Shown here piece by piece: positions 26,272 to 36,070 of a DNA stretch of 64,000 bases (position 1 is the stretch's first letter; the number at the start of each line of letters is the position of its first letter). The DNA lies in the NCBI GenBank assembly GCA_963642455.1, contig CAVIGM010000001.1, positions 1 to 64,000 of the forward strand, written 5' to 3'. The notes below the pieces were generated by a model that was not told the DNA's origin, ran no database searches, and saw only the letters and a list, made by a program, of their open reading frames with translations. Position numbers and translations under genes: made by a program. The stretch comes from Crickella sp963642455. Its GTDB lineage: Bacteria; Bacillota; Clostridia; Peptostreptococcales; Anaerovoracaceae.

Positions 26272-27560
26272 TATTCTTCCTCAAGAATCTCGACCTTAAG
26301 CTTCTCGATTCTTCTGTCCTTTACACTAATAATCTGGAATTTGTAATTCTCGAATATTATCGGCTGATATTTAACATTAGCCTTTGGAATCTCTCCCATC
26401 AGGTCAATGATGAAGCCTCCTATTGTTTCACTTGAGTCGGATTCGAGCGATATATCTGTCTCTTCGTCAAGATCGTCGAGGTATACATTTCCATCAAGAA
26501 TATAAGTTGTATCATTATATTTCTCGATTACACGATCTTCTTCGTCAAATTCGTCGTCTATATCACCAACAATCTGCTCGATAATATCTTCGATTGAAAC
26601 GATACCGCTAAAGCCGCCATATTCGTCAATCAGAACAGCAATATGCTGCTTTTCTTTCTGGAGTTCATAGAAAAGTGCGTCGATATTCTTAGTATCAGGC
26701 ACGAAATATACAGGTCGAAGTAACTCTCTGATGTTAACTCCGTCGAAGCCGTTCTTGCTCGCGGCAAGAAGATAATCTTTTATATGAAGCATGCCTATTA
26801 TATTATCGGCATCTCCCTCACATACAGGAATTCTGGAATGTGTCATCTCCATAAGCTCGTCAATATATTCTTCCTTGTCGTCTTGAATATCAATGAAGAA
26901 TACATCGGTTCTTGGCGTCATTATCTCGTAGGCAAGAAGATCGTCAAAGGCGAAGATGCCGTCGATCATTTTGCGGCCTCCCTCAGAGAATTCGCCCCTC
27001 TCCTGTCCCTTGTCGAGCATAGACATAACCTTCTCTTCCGAGAAATATGCATCGTCTACATCCTGCTCTTTGCCAAGGAGAGCGAGAATTATGTTGCTAA
27101 GCCATAGAATAACGGCTGTAAAAGGCAGCATTGCATAATATACAATTCTCTGGAAGTTAAGGTTCCTTATTGCAGTATGCTCGCTTGACTGAGAAGCAAG
27201 CTTCTTAGGCAGCACATCAGATAATGCAGTGAAAATGATAAAGAATCCTATATTTGCAAGCACGAGATATGTTATAGATAAATATTGCATTAGAAGCTTG
27301 TTGAAGGCTTCAAAGGTGCATATCAATAACAGAATGCTCATGCTGTGATCGGCATAGTGATATTTCGAAGGCTTATTAAGAAAGCTGAACATCAATTCTA
27401 TCCTTGCTTGATCATCGTCTTCTTCGAGGATTTCTTTAATTTCGTTTCTGTCCGCATAATCTAAGGCTCTCTTTGTTGAAGCAACAAGTGCCTTTAGTAT
27501 TGTTGAAATAAGTATTATTGCAATTAGTAATGTCGGCCAATAGGAACTGTCTGATGACAT
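26271..27560 (-). CDS. CNNM/CorC-family (hemolysin-like) transporter with CBS pair
   Basis: A 429-residue membrane protein with a DUF21/CNNM transmembrane domain (about 1-190), a CBS pair (about 205-330; MTPRTDVFFID, MTHSRIPVCEGD, AVLIDEYGGFSGIVSIEDIIEQIVGDI) and a C-terminal CorC_HlyC domain (about 345-429; IGGFIIDLMGEIPKA). Homologues are linked to magnesium efflux or homeostasis. The name hemolysin is historical. It is followed by asp23 with a one-base overlap. The N-terminus carries no separate signal peptide. Confidence 0.92.
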   Translation of the reverse strand: MSSDSSYWPTLLIAIILISTILKALVASTKRALDYADRNEIKEILEEDDDQARIELMFSFLNKPSKYHYADHSMSILLLICTFEAFNKLLMQYLSITYLVLANIGFFIIFTALSDVLPKKLASQSSEHTAIRNLNFQRIVYYAMLPFTAVILWLSNIILALLGKEQDVDDAYFSEEKVMSMLDKGQERGEFSEGGRKMIDGIFAFDDLLAYEIMTPRTDVFFIDIQDDKEEYIDELMEMTHSRIPVCEGDADNIIGMLHIKDYLLAASKNGFDGVNIRELLRPVYFVPDTKNIDALFYELQKEKQHIAVLIDEYGGFSGIVSIEDIIEQIVGDIDDEFDEEDRVIEKYNDTTYILDGNVYLDDLDEETDISLESDSSETIGGFIIDLMGEIPKANVKYQPIIFENYKFQIISVKDRRIEKLKVEILEEE

Positions 27561-28796
27561 TTATACCATCTCCTTCTTTTTTCTTATTATAAAGTCCCTG
27601 CCGGGAACTCTATTGAACTTAATCTTTAATATTTGTTGTGGATGAGGTGCGGATTCGATTGCCTCGCCCTCCTCATCTTGCATATTTGTAATTATTTCTT
27701 CATAAAATTCAGTATAAGGTCCGAATATTTCGACTGTATCTCCAAGAGAGAATTTGTTACGCTGCTCAACTATGGTGAAGCCATTACCATCATCGGGCTC
27801 TTTGACAAGACCGACAAAGGAATAATCCCTTGTATAGTCGCTTGTTAAATAATTCTGGTCCTTATCCGTAGGCTTATTAAAGTAAAAGCCATGTGTAAAT
27901 TCGCGGTGGCTTGCCTTGCATAGCTCCTTGAAATATTTCTCGTCATAGCGATATTCATCAGGTGAAGCAAGATAGGCATCGATTGCTGCTCTATACGCAG
28001 AGACGATAGTCGCAACATAATACATGCTCTTCATTCTTCCTTCAATCTTGAAGGATGTAACACCAGCATCAACAAGCTCTGGAATATGGTCTATCATGCA
28101 AAGGTCACGAGAATTAAGAATATAGCTGCCGTGATTATCTTCTTCAATCGGATAATACTCTCCCGGTCTTTGCTGCTCGACAAGAGCATATTTCCATCTG
28201 CAAGGATGTGTGCAAGCACCCTGATTAGCATCTCTTCCTGCCATAAAATTACTTAACAGGCATCTTCCCGAATACGAAATGCACATTGCTCCGTGAACAA
28301 AGGCTTCAATCTCTACATTCTCAGGTAGCTTCTCTCTAAGAATCTTAATATCCGCAAGGCTCATTTCGCGAGCTGTCACGATTCTGCTTACACCCTGTCC
28401 AGCCCAGAAATTCGCAGTCAGATAATTTGTAGTATTAGCCTGCGTGCTTAGATGAATCTCAGCACCCGGGATAAGCTCCTTAATAAGGCAAATAACGCCC
28501 GGATCAGATACAATAAATGCATCTATGGGTAATTTAGCGATCTTCGAAATATAATCTCTTAGAAGCGAAATATCGCTGTTGTGAGGGTATATATTGATAG
28601 TCATATATCCCTTCCTGCCATTCATATGGATGAAATCCATGGCCTCAGCTATCTCATCGATTGAAAGATTCCCAGCGCCTGCTCTCAGGCTGAATAGCTC
28701 GCCACCGAAATATACGGCATCTGCGCCATAAATTATCGCTGTTTTAAGTTTTTCCAAATCCCCTGCGGGAGCAAGTAATTCGATATTTCTATTCAT
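27561..28796 (-). CDS. U32-family protein (TrhP-like tRNA hydroxylation factor)
   Basis: A 411-residue U32 peptidase family protein. Typical features: ELLAPAGDLEKLKTAIIYGADAVYFGG at the start, split as LLAPAGDLEKL and GADAVYFGG; the conserved cysteine region YSGRCLLSNFMAGRDANQGACTHPCRW; and the ISFKIEGRMKS type motif. In Bacillus the equivalents TrhP1/TrhP2 take part in prephenate-dependent hydroxylation of tRNA U34, which TrmR then methylates. Here trmR is the preceding gene and overlaps by 8 nt, so the same pathway (mo5U) is likely. One protein here replaces the Bacillus pair, or a second copy lies elsewhere. Confidence 0.88.
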   Translation of the reverse strand: MNRNIELLAPAGDLEKLKTAIIYGADAVYFGGELFSLRAGAGNLSIDEIAEAMDFIHMNGRKGYMTINIYPHNSDISLLRDYISKIAKLPIDAFIVSDPGVICLIKELIPGAEIHLSTQANTTNYLTANFWAGQGVSRIVTAREMSLADIKILREKLPENVEIEAFVHGAMCISYSGRCLLSNFMAGRDANQGACTHPCRWKYALVEQQRPGEYYPIEEDNHGSYILNSRDLCMIDHIPELVDAGVTSFKIEGRMKSMYYVATIVSAYRAAIDAYLASPDEYRYDEKYFKELCKASHREFTHGFYFNKPTDKDQNYLTSDYTRDYSFVGLVKEPDDGNGFTIVEQRNKFSLGDTVEIFGPYTEFYEEIITNMQDEEGEAIESAPHPQQILKIKFNRVPGRDFIIRKKKEMV

Positions 28797-29445
28797 TTAG
28801 AACTATTAAAGCCAGCCCATCGCCATCGCTTAGAAGCGATACTGACAAATCTCTCCTTCCATAAAGATAATCGATGAATTCCTGCATTCTCTTGACGCTT
28901 GTTCTGTGCCTTCTTGTAGGCTCATAAGCCTTGTTATCAACAAGATAAGCCTTCATAAGTATGTTATCGCATAGAATTACAGCGCCTGAATTGCATAGCT
29001 TCTCAGCCTTATCAAAGAATTCTCTGTAATGGCTCTTTGCCGCATCTATGAAGACGAAGTCAAATTTCTCGTCGCTTAGCTGAAGCTCATCGAGCATCTC
29101 GCCTGCATCTCCTTTGAGAAAATTTATTCTCTCCGCCTCCTTATGTGACGCAAAGACAGTCTCGGCATTTTCGATCATATATTCGGAGCGCTCCATTGTG
29201 GTAACACTTGCATCTGGAAGATATTTCGCAAAGAAAAGTGCCGAATATCCGAAAGCCGTGCCGATCTCGAGAATCCTCGAAGGCTTTTGCCATGTAAGCA
29301 AAGTCCTAAGAAACATTTCTGTTTCTCTTAGAATCAGCGGTATTTCCTTCTCCTCGCACAAGCTTCTTAGACTTCCTAATTCATCATCAAGAGGACTATA
29401 GTATTTATTAATGTATTCAGTAACCTTGTCGTTAGTGATATTCAT
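28789..29445 (-). CDS. trmR: tRNA 5-hydroxyuridine methyltransferase TrmR (O-methyltransferase)
   Basis: A 218-residue class I SAM methyltransferase of the catechol O-methyltransferase-like group. Motif I is RILEIGTAFGYSALFFA, followed by VTTMERSEYMIENA and DFVFIDAAKSHYREFF (metal-binding Asp), then VILCDNILMK. In Bacillus the orthologue YrrM/TrmR makes 5-methoxyuridine at tRNA position 34. The mltG-trmR-U32 order matches yrrL-yrrM-yrrN/O. It overlaps the U32 gene by 8 nt. Confidence 0.88.
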   Translation of the reverse strand: MNITNDKVTEYINKYYSPLDDELGSLRSLCEEKEIPLILRETEMFLRTLLTWQKPSRILEIGTAFGYSALFFAKYLPDASVTTMERSEYMIENAETVFASHKEAERINFLKGDAGEMLDELQLSDEKFDFVFIDAAKSHYREFFDKAEKLCNSGAVILCDNILMKAYLVDNKAYEPTRRHRTSVKRMQEFIDYLYGRRDLSVSLLSDGDGLALIVLNE

Positions 29446-29474
29446 TATGTTTCCTTTATGCGTCCTTAATGAGT

Positions 29475-30428
29475 CTATTCTGATTCCTTTGATGAATTAT
29501 TCTTTGCATAAGCAGCATTTAGCTTCTCAAGAAGCTGCTGATATTCCTCTGCTGATGCTGTGAATTTATGTGTTCCATTCAGTGAATCGCTTGATACGAA
29601 ATACAGATAATCTGTCGTTTCTGGATTAAGTATTGCCTGTATTGATTCAAGGCTTGGAGAGCACAAAGGCGAATATGGATATCCTCCTTCAAGCTCCATT
29701 CCGCTATTAAGCCTGTTATGGATAACGCTTGAAATCGTTCTTCTTTCCTTGTCAACATTGGTCTGATTCTCAAGATAAGATGCGAGGCATACAACCTGAT
29801 AGGTGCTAAGCCCCATTGCATCAGCCTTGGCCTTCATTTCGTCTGTGTAGCTTTGATCGAATTGATTGAGCAAGGTAACGATAATCATATCCTCGCTTGC
29901 GGACTTATTCATTGTATAAGTTCCTGGCAAAAAGTATCCTTCGAGGCTCGACGCTCCGGCAAGGAAATCAAATTGGCTGTAATCAAGCGAGTTGCAGACC
30001 TGCAAGAATGTGTCTTTGTCGACAAAACCAGCCTGAGCAAGCGCTTCTGCGGTCTGATCCAAGGTATAGCCTATAGGAAGGACGAAACCGTTATCCGTGG
30101 TAATGCCCTTGATAATCGTCCTTGCAATCTCAATCATACTCATGCTCGGAGATAGCGAATAAATGCCTGGCTTATATTTGTCGTTAAATAGCATGATTGT
30201 TGAAATGAACTTAAATGATCCTTCGCTCTTAATCATGCCCGAATCCACCAGAACAGACGCCACATCATCCGTATCAGAGCCCTTATCGATTGTTACCTCT
30301 TTGTAGCTTATATCAGCCTTGCAATAAGGTTTTGCAACAATAAGCACCGCCAATGTAAGAACGACTATCAGCGCGAATATTACAAGCAGAATATATAAAG
30401 TTTTGGAAGAAATTAATCTCTTTTTCAT
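29475..30428 (-). CDS. mltG: Endolytic murein transglycosylase MltG
   Basis: A 317-residue membrane-anchored lytic transglycosylase that cuts nascent peptidoglycan strands. Residues 11-33 form a single transmembrane segment. The YceG domain follows, with LEGYFLPGTYT and the catalytic glutamate E220 in LASYLENQTNVDKE, then VIHNRLNSGM and LNPETTDYLYFV. The start at ATG 30428 (MKKRL) is preferred; GTG at 30437 would add three residues. Neither has a clear Shine-Dalgarno site. It lies upstream of trmR as in Bacillus. Confidence 0.94.
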   Translation of the reverse strand: MKKRLISSKTLYILLVIFALIVVLTLAVLIVAKPYCKADISYKEVTIDKGSDTDDVASVLVDSGMIKSEGSFKFISTIMLFNDKYKPGIYSLSPSMSMIEIARTIIKGITTDNGFVLPIGYTLDQTAEALAQAGFVDKDTFLQVCNSLDYSQFDFLAGASSLEGYFLPGTYTMNKSASEDMIIVTLLNQFDQSYTDEMKAKADAMGLSTYQVVCLASYLENQTNVDKERRTISSVIHNRLNSGMELEGGYPYSPLCSPSLESIQAILNPETTDYLYFVSSDSLNGTHKFTASAEEYQQLLEKLNAAYAKNNSSKESE

Positions 30429-30499
30429 CTTATACACATTATTTGAATTATATGAATTGCCTATATTATCTTGATCAAATCGGCGATTGAATTATCAAA

Positions 30500-31063
30500 T
30501 TATTCCTTAGATCTTCCGAGATACTCGCCTGATCTTGTGTCAATCTGAATCTTCTCTCCCTCATTGATGAAGATAGGAACCTGAATAACAGCGCCAGTCT
30601 CAACTGTAGCAGCCTTAGTAACGTTAGTAGCTGTATCGCCCTTTACGCCTGGCTCAGTCTCTGTAACAACAAGGTCAACGAAGTTAGGAGCTTCAACTGT
30701 AAAAGCCTGTCCCTTGTAGAACTTGATTGTAGCTGTATCGTTCTCCTTGATGTATTTAACAGCATCCTCAACAAGCTCAGCTGTCATAGGAACCTGATCA
30801 TAGGTCTCCTCGTCCATGAAGTAGTAGAGCTCTCCATCGTTATAAAGATACTGCATTGTCTTAGTCTCGATATGAGCCTTAGGGAACTTATCGTTAGGGT
30901 TGAAAGCCTCTTCTCTTGTTGCGCCTGTAAGGATATTTCTGTACTTTGTTCTTACAAAAGCAGCACCCTTTCCTGGCTTAACGTGCTGGAAATCCAGAAC
31001 AACATGTGGATCTCCGTTCATCTCGAAAGTAACACCCTTTCTGAAATCACTTGCATAAATCAT
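30500..31063 (-). CDS. efp: Elongation factor P
   Basis: A 187-residue three-domain translation factor that rescues ribosomes stalled at polyproline stretches. The N-terminal KOW-like domain has HVKPGKGAAFVRTKYRN, with Lys at the modification-site position 32; the S1/OB part and the C-terminal GEKIQIDTRSGEYLGRSKE are typical. A modification system cannot be inferred here. The Ala/Pro-rich insert of the desulfidase-family protein is a possible client. AGAGAGG precedes the ATG. Length is standard. Confidence 0.98.
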   Translation of the reverse strand: MIYASDFRKGVTFEMNGDPHVVLDFQHVKPGKGAAFVRTKYRNILTGATREEAFNPNDKFPKAHIETKTMQYLYNDGELYYFMDEETYDQVPMTAELVEDAVKYIKENDTATIKFYKGQAFTVEAPNFVDLVVTETEPGVKGDTATNVTKAATVETGAVIQVPIFINEGEKIQIDTRSGEYLGRSKE

Positions 31064-31117
31064 TTTCGTATACCTCTCTTTTCTTGAAAATAAATATAAA
31101 TATAATTGATAGCTTAT

Positions 31118-31450
31118 TTAGAGTTTGATGTTCATGGTATCTCCGAGTATCTCGAAAATATCTTTCATCATCATCGACAATCTCGCCTCTGCCTCAAGAT
31201 ATTTAGCGGCAAAAGGCTTAGTTGTCAGCATTGAATATATTGATTGCACTTGGCTCATCAAGTCAGGGCTTACTTCCTTTCCCGTCATTTGAGCCGTCTG
31301 CATTTCAATTTGCTTGGATTGAAGGTCTGCGAGCATTTGCATGAACTGCTCGTCGGCTTGGGCTTCCTTTCTTACGGAATTGAAGTCCTTCCATTCTTGG
31401 CTTTCTCTAATTGCGGCGGCAAGATTATGCGCCTGGTCATATACATTCAT
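31118..31450 (-). CDS. YlbF/YmcA-family regulator
   Basis: A 110-residue helical protein of the YlbF/YmcA (Com_YlbF) family. The pattern AHNLAAAIRESQEWKDFNSVRKEAQADEQFMQMLADLQSKQ is characteristic and is seen in pieces as LAAAIRESQEWKDF and LADLQSKQIEMQ. In Bacillus YlbF, YmcA and YaaT form the Y-complex, which promotes mRNA processing by RNase Y and affects competence and biofilm formation. Here it is 42 nt after an RNase J gene. GGAGG lies nine bases before the ATG. Confidence 0.88.
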   Translation of the reverse strand: MNVYDQAHNLAAAIRESQEWKDFNSVRKEAQADEQFMQMLADLQSKQIEMQTAQMTGKEVSPDLMSQVQSIYSMLTTKPFAAKYLEAEARLSMMMKDIFEILGDTMNIKL

Positions 31451-31492
31451 TGAAGCTCACCTCCATTTCGTTATACATTTCGTTATACATAT

Positions 31493-33166
31493 CTATACAT
31501 ACATAATAATCGGCAGAATCATAGGACTTCTTCTCGTCTTCTGATAGATATATGTTCGCATATCATCTCTTATGGCATTTCGAAGCGCATTATAGTCGTT
31601 ATTTCCCTTCTCATAAGCCGTAGCGACAGTATTTATAACTACAGCTATTGACTCGTCGATAATGTCCATATTCTCTTTGACATATACGAAGCCTCTTGTC
31701 GTAATCGAAGGCGTAGACATCAGAGAGCCCGTTGCTGAATCAAGCACAACTCCAATCGCAACAAGTCCCGACTGCGAAAGATGTTTTCTATCCTTTAGAA
31801 CATGGCTTCCTACGTCTCCGATTCCAAGACCGTCAACTAATATATCCTGTCCGGAAGTAAATTCCTCTATATGAGTGGCCTTCTTGCCCTCGAAGCTAAT
31901 CGCATCTCCGTTAGCTGCTATGAAAATATTGTTCTTCGGCATTCCAAGCGACTGTGCCAGGTTAGCGTGCTCTATTAAGTGCCTGTATTCGCCATGCGCA
32001 GGAATGAAATAAGTAGGTCTTACAAGAGTATGTATGAGCCTGAGCTCCTCCTTGCAAGCGTGGCCCGAAACGTGGGTATGCAAGGAGTCCGAAAGAATTA
32101 CCTTTACCTGCTTCTCATATAGCTTATTTATGATATTTGTTACGGTCTTCTCATTGCCAGGTATTGGAGATGAGGAGAAAACAACAACATCCCCCTTCTT
32201 GAGCTTAACGGTCTTGTGCTGGTCAAATGCCATTCGAGACAGAGCGGACATCGCCTCGCCCTGACTTCCTGTCGTTATGATGCACAAGTTGCTATCTGGA
32301 ATATTATTTATCGCCTTTACATCAACAAAGACGCTGTCAGGAATATTCTTGAAATAGCCAAGCTCCTTTGCAAGCTCAATTACATTCTCCATCGACCTTC
32401 CAGAAATAGCAATTCTTCTGCCGTGCTTGATTGCAGCATCAATGAAGAATTTAATTCTGTTGATGTTCGATGCAAATGTAGCAATTATTATTCTTTTCTC
32501 TGTATTGTCGAAAATACCATTGATGGTATCTATGACAATCTGTTCTGACGGTGTCGAACCCTCTCTTAATACATTTGTGCTATCTGCAAGAAGCACGTCG
32601 ACACCTTCTGTCCCAAGCTGAGAGAACTTATTAAGATCGATGATTTTGCCATCAAGTGGATAAAAGTCAATCTTGAAGTCTCCAGTATGGACGATATGTC
32701 CGCCTGGAAATTTAATCGAAAATCCAAGTGCATCCGCTATGCTGTGGTTGATTTGAATTGCTTCAACCCTATAGCGCCCTACTCTGAATATATCTCCTGA
32801 CTCTATGACTGTGATAGAAGCATTTGCTATATCGTGTTCGTTAAGCTTATTCTTGATAAGCCCAACAGTCAGAGCTGATGCATATATCGGAATATCGAAC
32901 TCCGATAGAAGAAATGGTATTCCTCCTATATGGTCTTCGTGACCGTGAGTTACAATAAGTCCTTTGATCTTGGATCTGTTCTCGCGAAGATATGTGAAGT
33001 CCGGTATTACAACGTCAACTCCGAACATCTCATCATCGGGAAAACAGAATCCGCAATCTATAATTAGGATTTCGTCACCTGACTCTATAAGAGTGCAGTT
33101 CTTTCCGATTTCTCTAAGTCCTCCGAGCGGGATTATCTTAAAATCCAGTTCGTTTCTATTCTTCAT
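31493..33166 (-). CDS. rnj: Ribonuclease J
   Basis: A 557-residue metallo-beta-lactamase/beta-CASP ribonuclease with 5'-3' exo- and endonuclease activity in RNA turnover and rRNA maturation. The zinc site THGHEDHIGG is at 73-82; further motifs are HTGDFKID, ADSTN and the beta-CASP segment SGRSMENV. Near the C-terminus of the catalytic part come HVSGHACKEEL and PTYFIPAHGEYRH. Length matches RNase J1/J2. It is followed by ylbF, so two RNA-decay genes are adjacent. Confidence 0.95.
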   Translation of the reverse strand: MKNRNELDFKIIPLGGLREIGKNCTLIESGDEILIIDCGFCFPDDEMFGVDVVIPDFTYLRENRSKIKGLIVTHGHEDHIGGIPFLLSEFDIPIYASALTVGLIKNKLNEHDIANASITVIESGDIFRVGRYRVEAIQINHSIADALGFSIKFPGGHIVHTGDFKIDFYPLDGKIIDLNKFSQLGTEGVDVLLADSTNVLREGSTPSEQIVIDTINGIFDNTEKRIIIATFASNINRIKFFIDAAIKHGRRIAISGRSMENVIELAKELGYFKNIPDSVFVDVKAINNIPDSNLCIITTGSQGEAMSALSRMAFDQHKTVKLKKGDVVVFSSSPIPGNEKTVTNIINKLYEKQVKVILSDSLHTHVSGHACKEELRLIHTLVRPTYFIPAHGEYRHLIEHANLAQSLGMPKNNIFIAANGDAISFEGKKATHIEEFTSGQDILVDGLGIGDVGSHVLKDRKHLSQSGLVAIGVVLDSATGSLMSTPSITTRGFVYVKENMDIIDESIAVVINTVATAYEKGNNDYNALRNAIRDDMRTYIYQKTRRSPMILPIIMYV

Positions 33167-33180
33167 TAGTCGTTTCGCCG

Positions 33181-35658
33181 CTATTTAACAACGAAATTGA
33201 TAATCTTATTAGGAACCACAATTACCTTTACGACGTTAACCTCGGCAAGCGCTTCCTTTATCTTATCAAGATTCCTTGCGGCTTCTTCTACAACCTCCTT
33301 TTCTGTATTATTTGGCAGGATAAGCTTATCCTTTAATTTTCCATTAATCTGAACGATTACCTCTACCTCATCTTTGATAAGTGCCTTCTCGTCTAATTCA
33401 GGCCATGAAGCAGCGTATAATCTGTCCTTATGTCCGAGCTCGCTCCACATTTCCTCGGTGATGTGAGGAACGAAAGGATTGAGAACTACGATAAGGTTCT
33501 CGATAGCCTTGTTAAAGAGTGGCAGGTTGATTTCTCCTGTCTTGTATTTATACATCTCATTAACAAGCTCCATGATTGAGCTGATAGCAGTATTGAAATT
33601 GAATCTTCCGCCTGCGTCCTCAGATACCTTCTTGATTGTTGAATTGATTACATAATTGAGCTGCTTATCTCTATCATTATTTATAGTAAATTCTGAAGGA
33701 ATTTCCTTGTCGCCCTTAATCTTCTCAACATATTCATATACAAGTCTGTAGACTCTGCAAAGGAATCTGAAGCTTCCCTCTACGCCGGCATCTGACCAGT
33801 CAAGCTCTTTCTCAGGTGGTGCTGCAAAGAGTATGAAAAGTCTTGCGGTATCTGCGCCGTACTTAGATTGAATCTCGTGTGGCGATACGACATTGCCAAG
33901 GGATTTGCTCATCTTAGCGCCGTCTTTGATTACCATTCCCTGTGTAAGAAGATTCTTAAATGGCTCTTCGTAATCGCAAAGTCCAAGGTCGTGCATTACC
34001 ATCTGGAAGAATCTTGAATAGAGAAGATGCAATATAGCATGCTCTACGCCGCCGATGTACTGGTCAACATCCATCCAGTAATTAACCTTCTTCTTATCGA
34101 AAATCTCTTCTTCGTTCTTTGCGTCGCAATATCTCAAGAAATACCAGGATGAATCGAGGAAGGTATCCATGGTATCGATTTCTCTTTCGGCATCTGCGCC
34201 GCACTTAGGACATTTAGTATATCTGAATGTCTTTGAAGTTGTCAGTGGAGAATCTCCCTTCCCGAGAAATTCAACATCTGTAGGAAGGAGGACAGGGAGA
34301 TTCTCCTCCTTTTCGGGCACCCATCCGCAATTTGGACAGTTGATCATTGGGATTGGGGCGCCCCAATATCTCTGTCTGCTTATGAGCCAGTCTCTGAGCT
34401 TATAATTTACAGTCTTCTTACCAAGACCTTTTGCCTCAAGATCTGCTGTAATCTTCGACATAGCCTCGGTATTTAACATACCTGTATATTCGCCCGAATT
34501 GATCATCTTGCCTGTAGCTACAGCAGCTTCCTTGAGATTGTTCAAATCAACCTCAGGGTCCTCAACATCAACAACAGGAATGATCTCAAGGTCGAATTTC
34601 TTAGCGAATTCGAAGTCTCTTTGGTCGTGTGCAGGAACGGCCATGATAGCACCCGTTCCGTAATCAATCAGAACATAGTCCGAAATGAAGATTGGAACCT
34701 TCTTGCCGTTAACAGGATTGATAGCATATTTGCCCGTGAAGATTCCTGTCTTTTCCTTAGTAAGAGATGTTCTTTCAATCTCGGATTTCCTTGCTGCCTC
34801 TTCGACATATTTATTTACAGCTTCCTCATATTCTGTGCCTGCTGTAAGGTCCTTAACATAAGGATGCTCAGGAGCAATAACCATATATGTAACACCAAAT
34901 AAGGTGTCAGGGCGAGTTGTATATACGACAAGATCAAGCTCTGTTCCGTCAATTGCGAATTTGAGCTCAGCACCCTCTGAACGACCTATCCAGTTGCGCT
35001 GCATAGTCTTAACCTTGTCTGGCCAACCTTCAAGAGTATCGAGATTAGCAAGAAGTCTGTCTGCATAATCCGTTATCTTGAAATACCACTGAGAGAGCTT
35101 TTTCTTAGTAACCTGAGTCTTGCAACGCTCGCAGCAGCCGTCAACTACCTGCTCATTTGCAAGTACTGTCTCACAGTCAGGACACCAGTTAACCTGGCTC
35201 TCCTTCTTATATGCGAGACCTTTGTTGAAGAATTGAATGAAAAGCCACTGCATCCACTTGTAATAATCTGGCTTGCAAGTTGCTACCTCTCTATCCCAGT
35301 CATAGCTAAGACCGAGGCCCTGCAGCTGCTTATGCATCTCGGCGATATTGCTGTCTGTCCAAATTGCAGGATGAATTCCGTTCTTAATAGCCGCATTCTC
35401 AGCAGGTAGACCGAAGGAGTCCCAGCCCATTGGATGAATTACATTATAGCCTTCCATCTTCTTGAATCTTGCAACAACATCTCCAATTGAATAATTTCTT
35501 ACATGACCCATATGAAGCTTGCCTGATGGATAAGGGAACATTTCGAGAACATAATACTTCTCCCTGTCGTAATCCTCGTAAGTCTTGAACGCTTTTTCTT
35601 CATCCCAAATTTTCTGCCATTTGGATTCAATCGCTTCGAAATCATATCTATCTTTCAT
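33181..35658 (-). CDS. leuS: Leucyl-tRNA synthetase
   Basis: An 825-residue class I synthetase. The HIGH-type motif is HMGH (49-52) in PYPSGKLHMGHVRN; zinc-binding Cys pairs occur in WCPDCETV and ERCKTQ. The CP1 editing domain contains TTRPDTLFGVTYMVIAPEHP, split as TTRPDTLFG and the acceptor-binding AVPAHDQRDFEFA. The KMSKS motif is at 582-586. Length is typical. The 42-nt upstream gap excludes a T-box leader. The two tRNA-Leu genes of this window (47649-47854) encode substrates. Confidence 0.98.
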   Translation of the reverse strand: MKDRYDFEAIESKWQKIWDEEKAFKTYEDYDREKYYVLEMFPYPSGKLHMGHVRNYSIGDVVARFKKMEGYNVIHPMGWDSFGLPAENAAIKNGIHPAIWTDSNIAEMHKQLQGLGLSYDWDREVATCKPDYYKWMQWLFIQFFNKGLAYKKESQVNWCPDCETVLANEQVVDGCCERCKTQVTKKKLSQWYFKITDYADRLLANLDTLEGWPDKVKTMQRNWIGRSEGAELKFAIDGTELDLVVYTTRPDTLFGVTYMVIAPEHPYVKDLTAGTEYEEAVNKYVEEAARKSEIERTSLTKEKTGIFTGKYAINPVNGKKVPIFISDYVLIDYGTGAIMAVPAHDQRDFEFAKKFDLEIIPVVDVEDPEVDLNNLKEAAVATGKMINSGEYTGMLNTEAMSKITADLEAKGLGKKTVNYKLRDWLISRQRYWGAPIPMINCPNCGWVPEKEENLPVLLPTDVEFLGKGDSPLTTSKTFRYTKCPKCGADAEREIDTMDTFLDSSWYFLRYCDAKNEEEIFDKKKVNYWMDVDQYIGGVEHAILHLLYSRFFQMVMHDLGLCDYEEPFKNLLTQGMVIKDGAKMSKSLGNVVSPHEIQSKYGADTARLFILFAAPPEKELDWSDAGVEGSFRFLCRVYRLVYEYVEKIKGDKEIPSEFTINNDRDKQLNYVINSTIKKVSEDAGGRFNFNTAISSIMELVNEMYKYKTGEINLPLFNKAIENLIVVLNPFVPHITEEMWSELGHKDRLYAASWPELDEKALIKDEVEVIVQINGKLKDKLILPNNTEKEVVEEAARNLDKIKEALAEVNVVKVIVVPNKIINFVVK

Positions 35659-35700
35659 TTCTCTCTCCTTAATGTATATAAATTAATTATTATTTATTAG

Positions 35701-36042
35701 CTACTCAATATTCTCTATTTCACAGTCACTCCAAATCTTGTCGAGTGAATATTTATCTCTTATGTCTCTTGTAAAAAGATTGATGATTACATCGCCGCAG
35801 TCGACGAGTATCCAGCCAGTTTCCGGCTTACCCTCGCTGCTCTTTGGTACGCAGCCAAGCTCCGCCATCTTGTCCTCTACCTCATTTGCAAGAGCGCCAA
35901 GTTGTCTCTCTGAACCGGCAGTAAGATTAACAAAATAATCTGCAAAAGACGACTTTTCCGAGATATTTATAAGTGTAATATCCATCGCCTTCTTTTCGCT
36001 AAGCATCTTAGCAACTTCTAATGCAAGCTCTCTACTTGTCAT
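35701..36042 (-). CDS. rsfS: Ribosomal silencing factor RsfS
   Basis: A 113-residue RsfS (DUF143/Iojap) protein that binds L14 and blocks subunit joining under nutrient limitation. Family elements: KKAMDITLINISEKSSFADYFVNLTAGSERQ (DITLINIS, ADYFV), KPETGWILVDCGDVIINLFTRDIRDKYSLDKIW (WILVDCGDVIINLF). It is preceded by yqeK and nadD, which is the conserved nadD-yqeK-rsfS order of Firmicutes. Confidence 0.96.
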   Translation of the reverse strand: MTSRELALEVAKMLSEKKAMDITLINISEKSSFADYFVNLTAGSERQLGALANEVEDKMAELGCVPKSSEGKPETGWILVDCGDVIINLFTRDIRDKYSLDKIWSDCEIENIE

Positions 36043-36070
36043 AATCTCATCCTTTCTGAATTGTATTACT

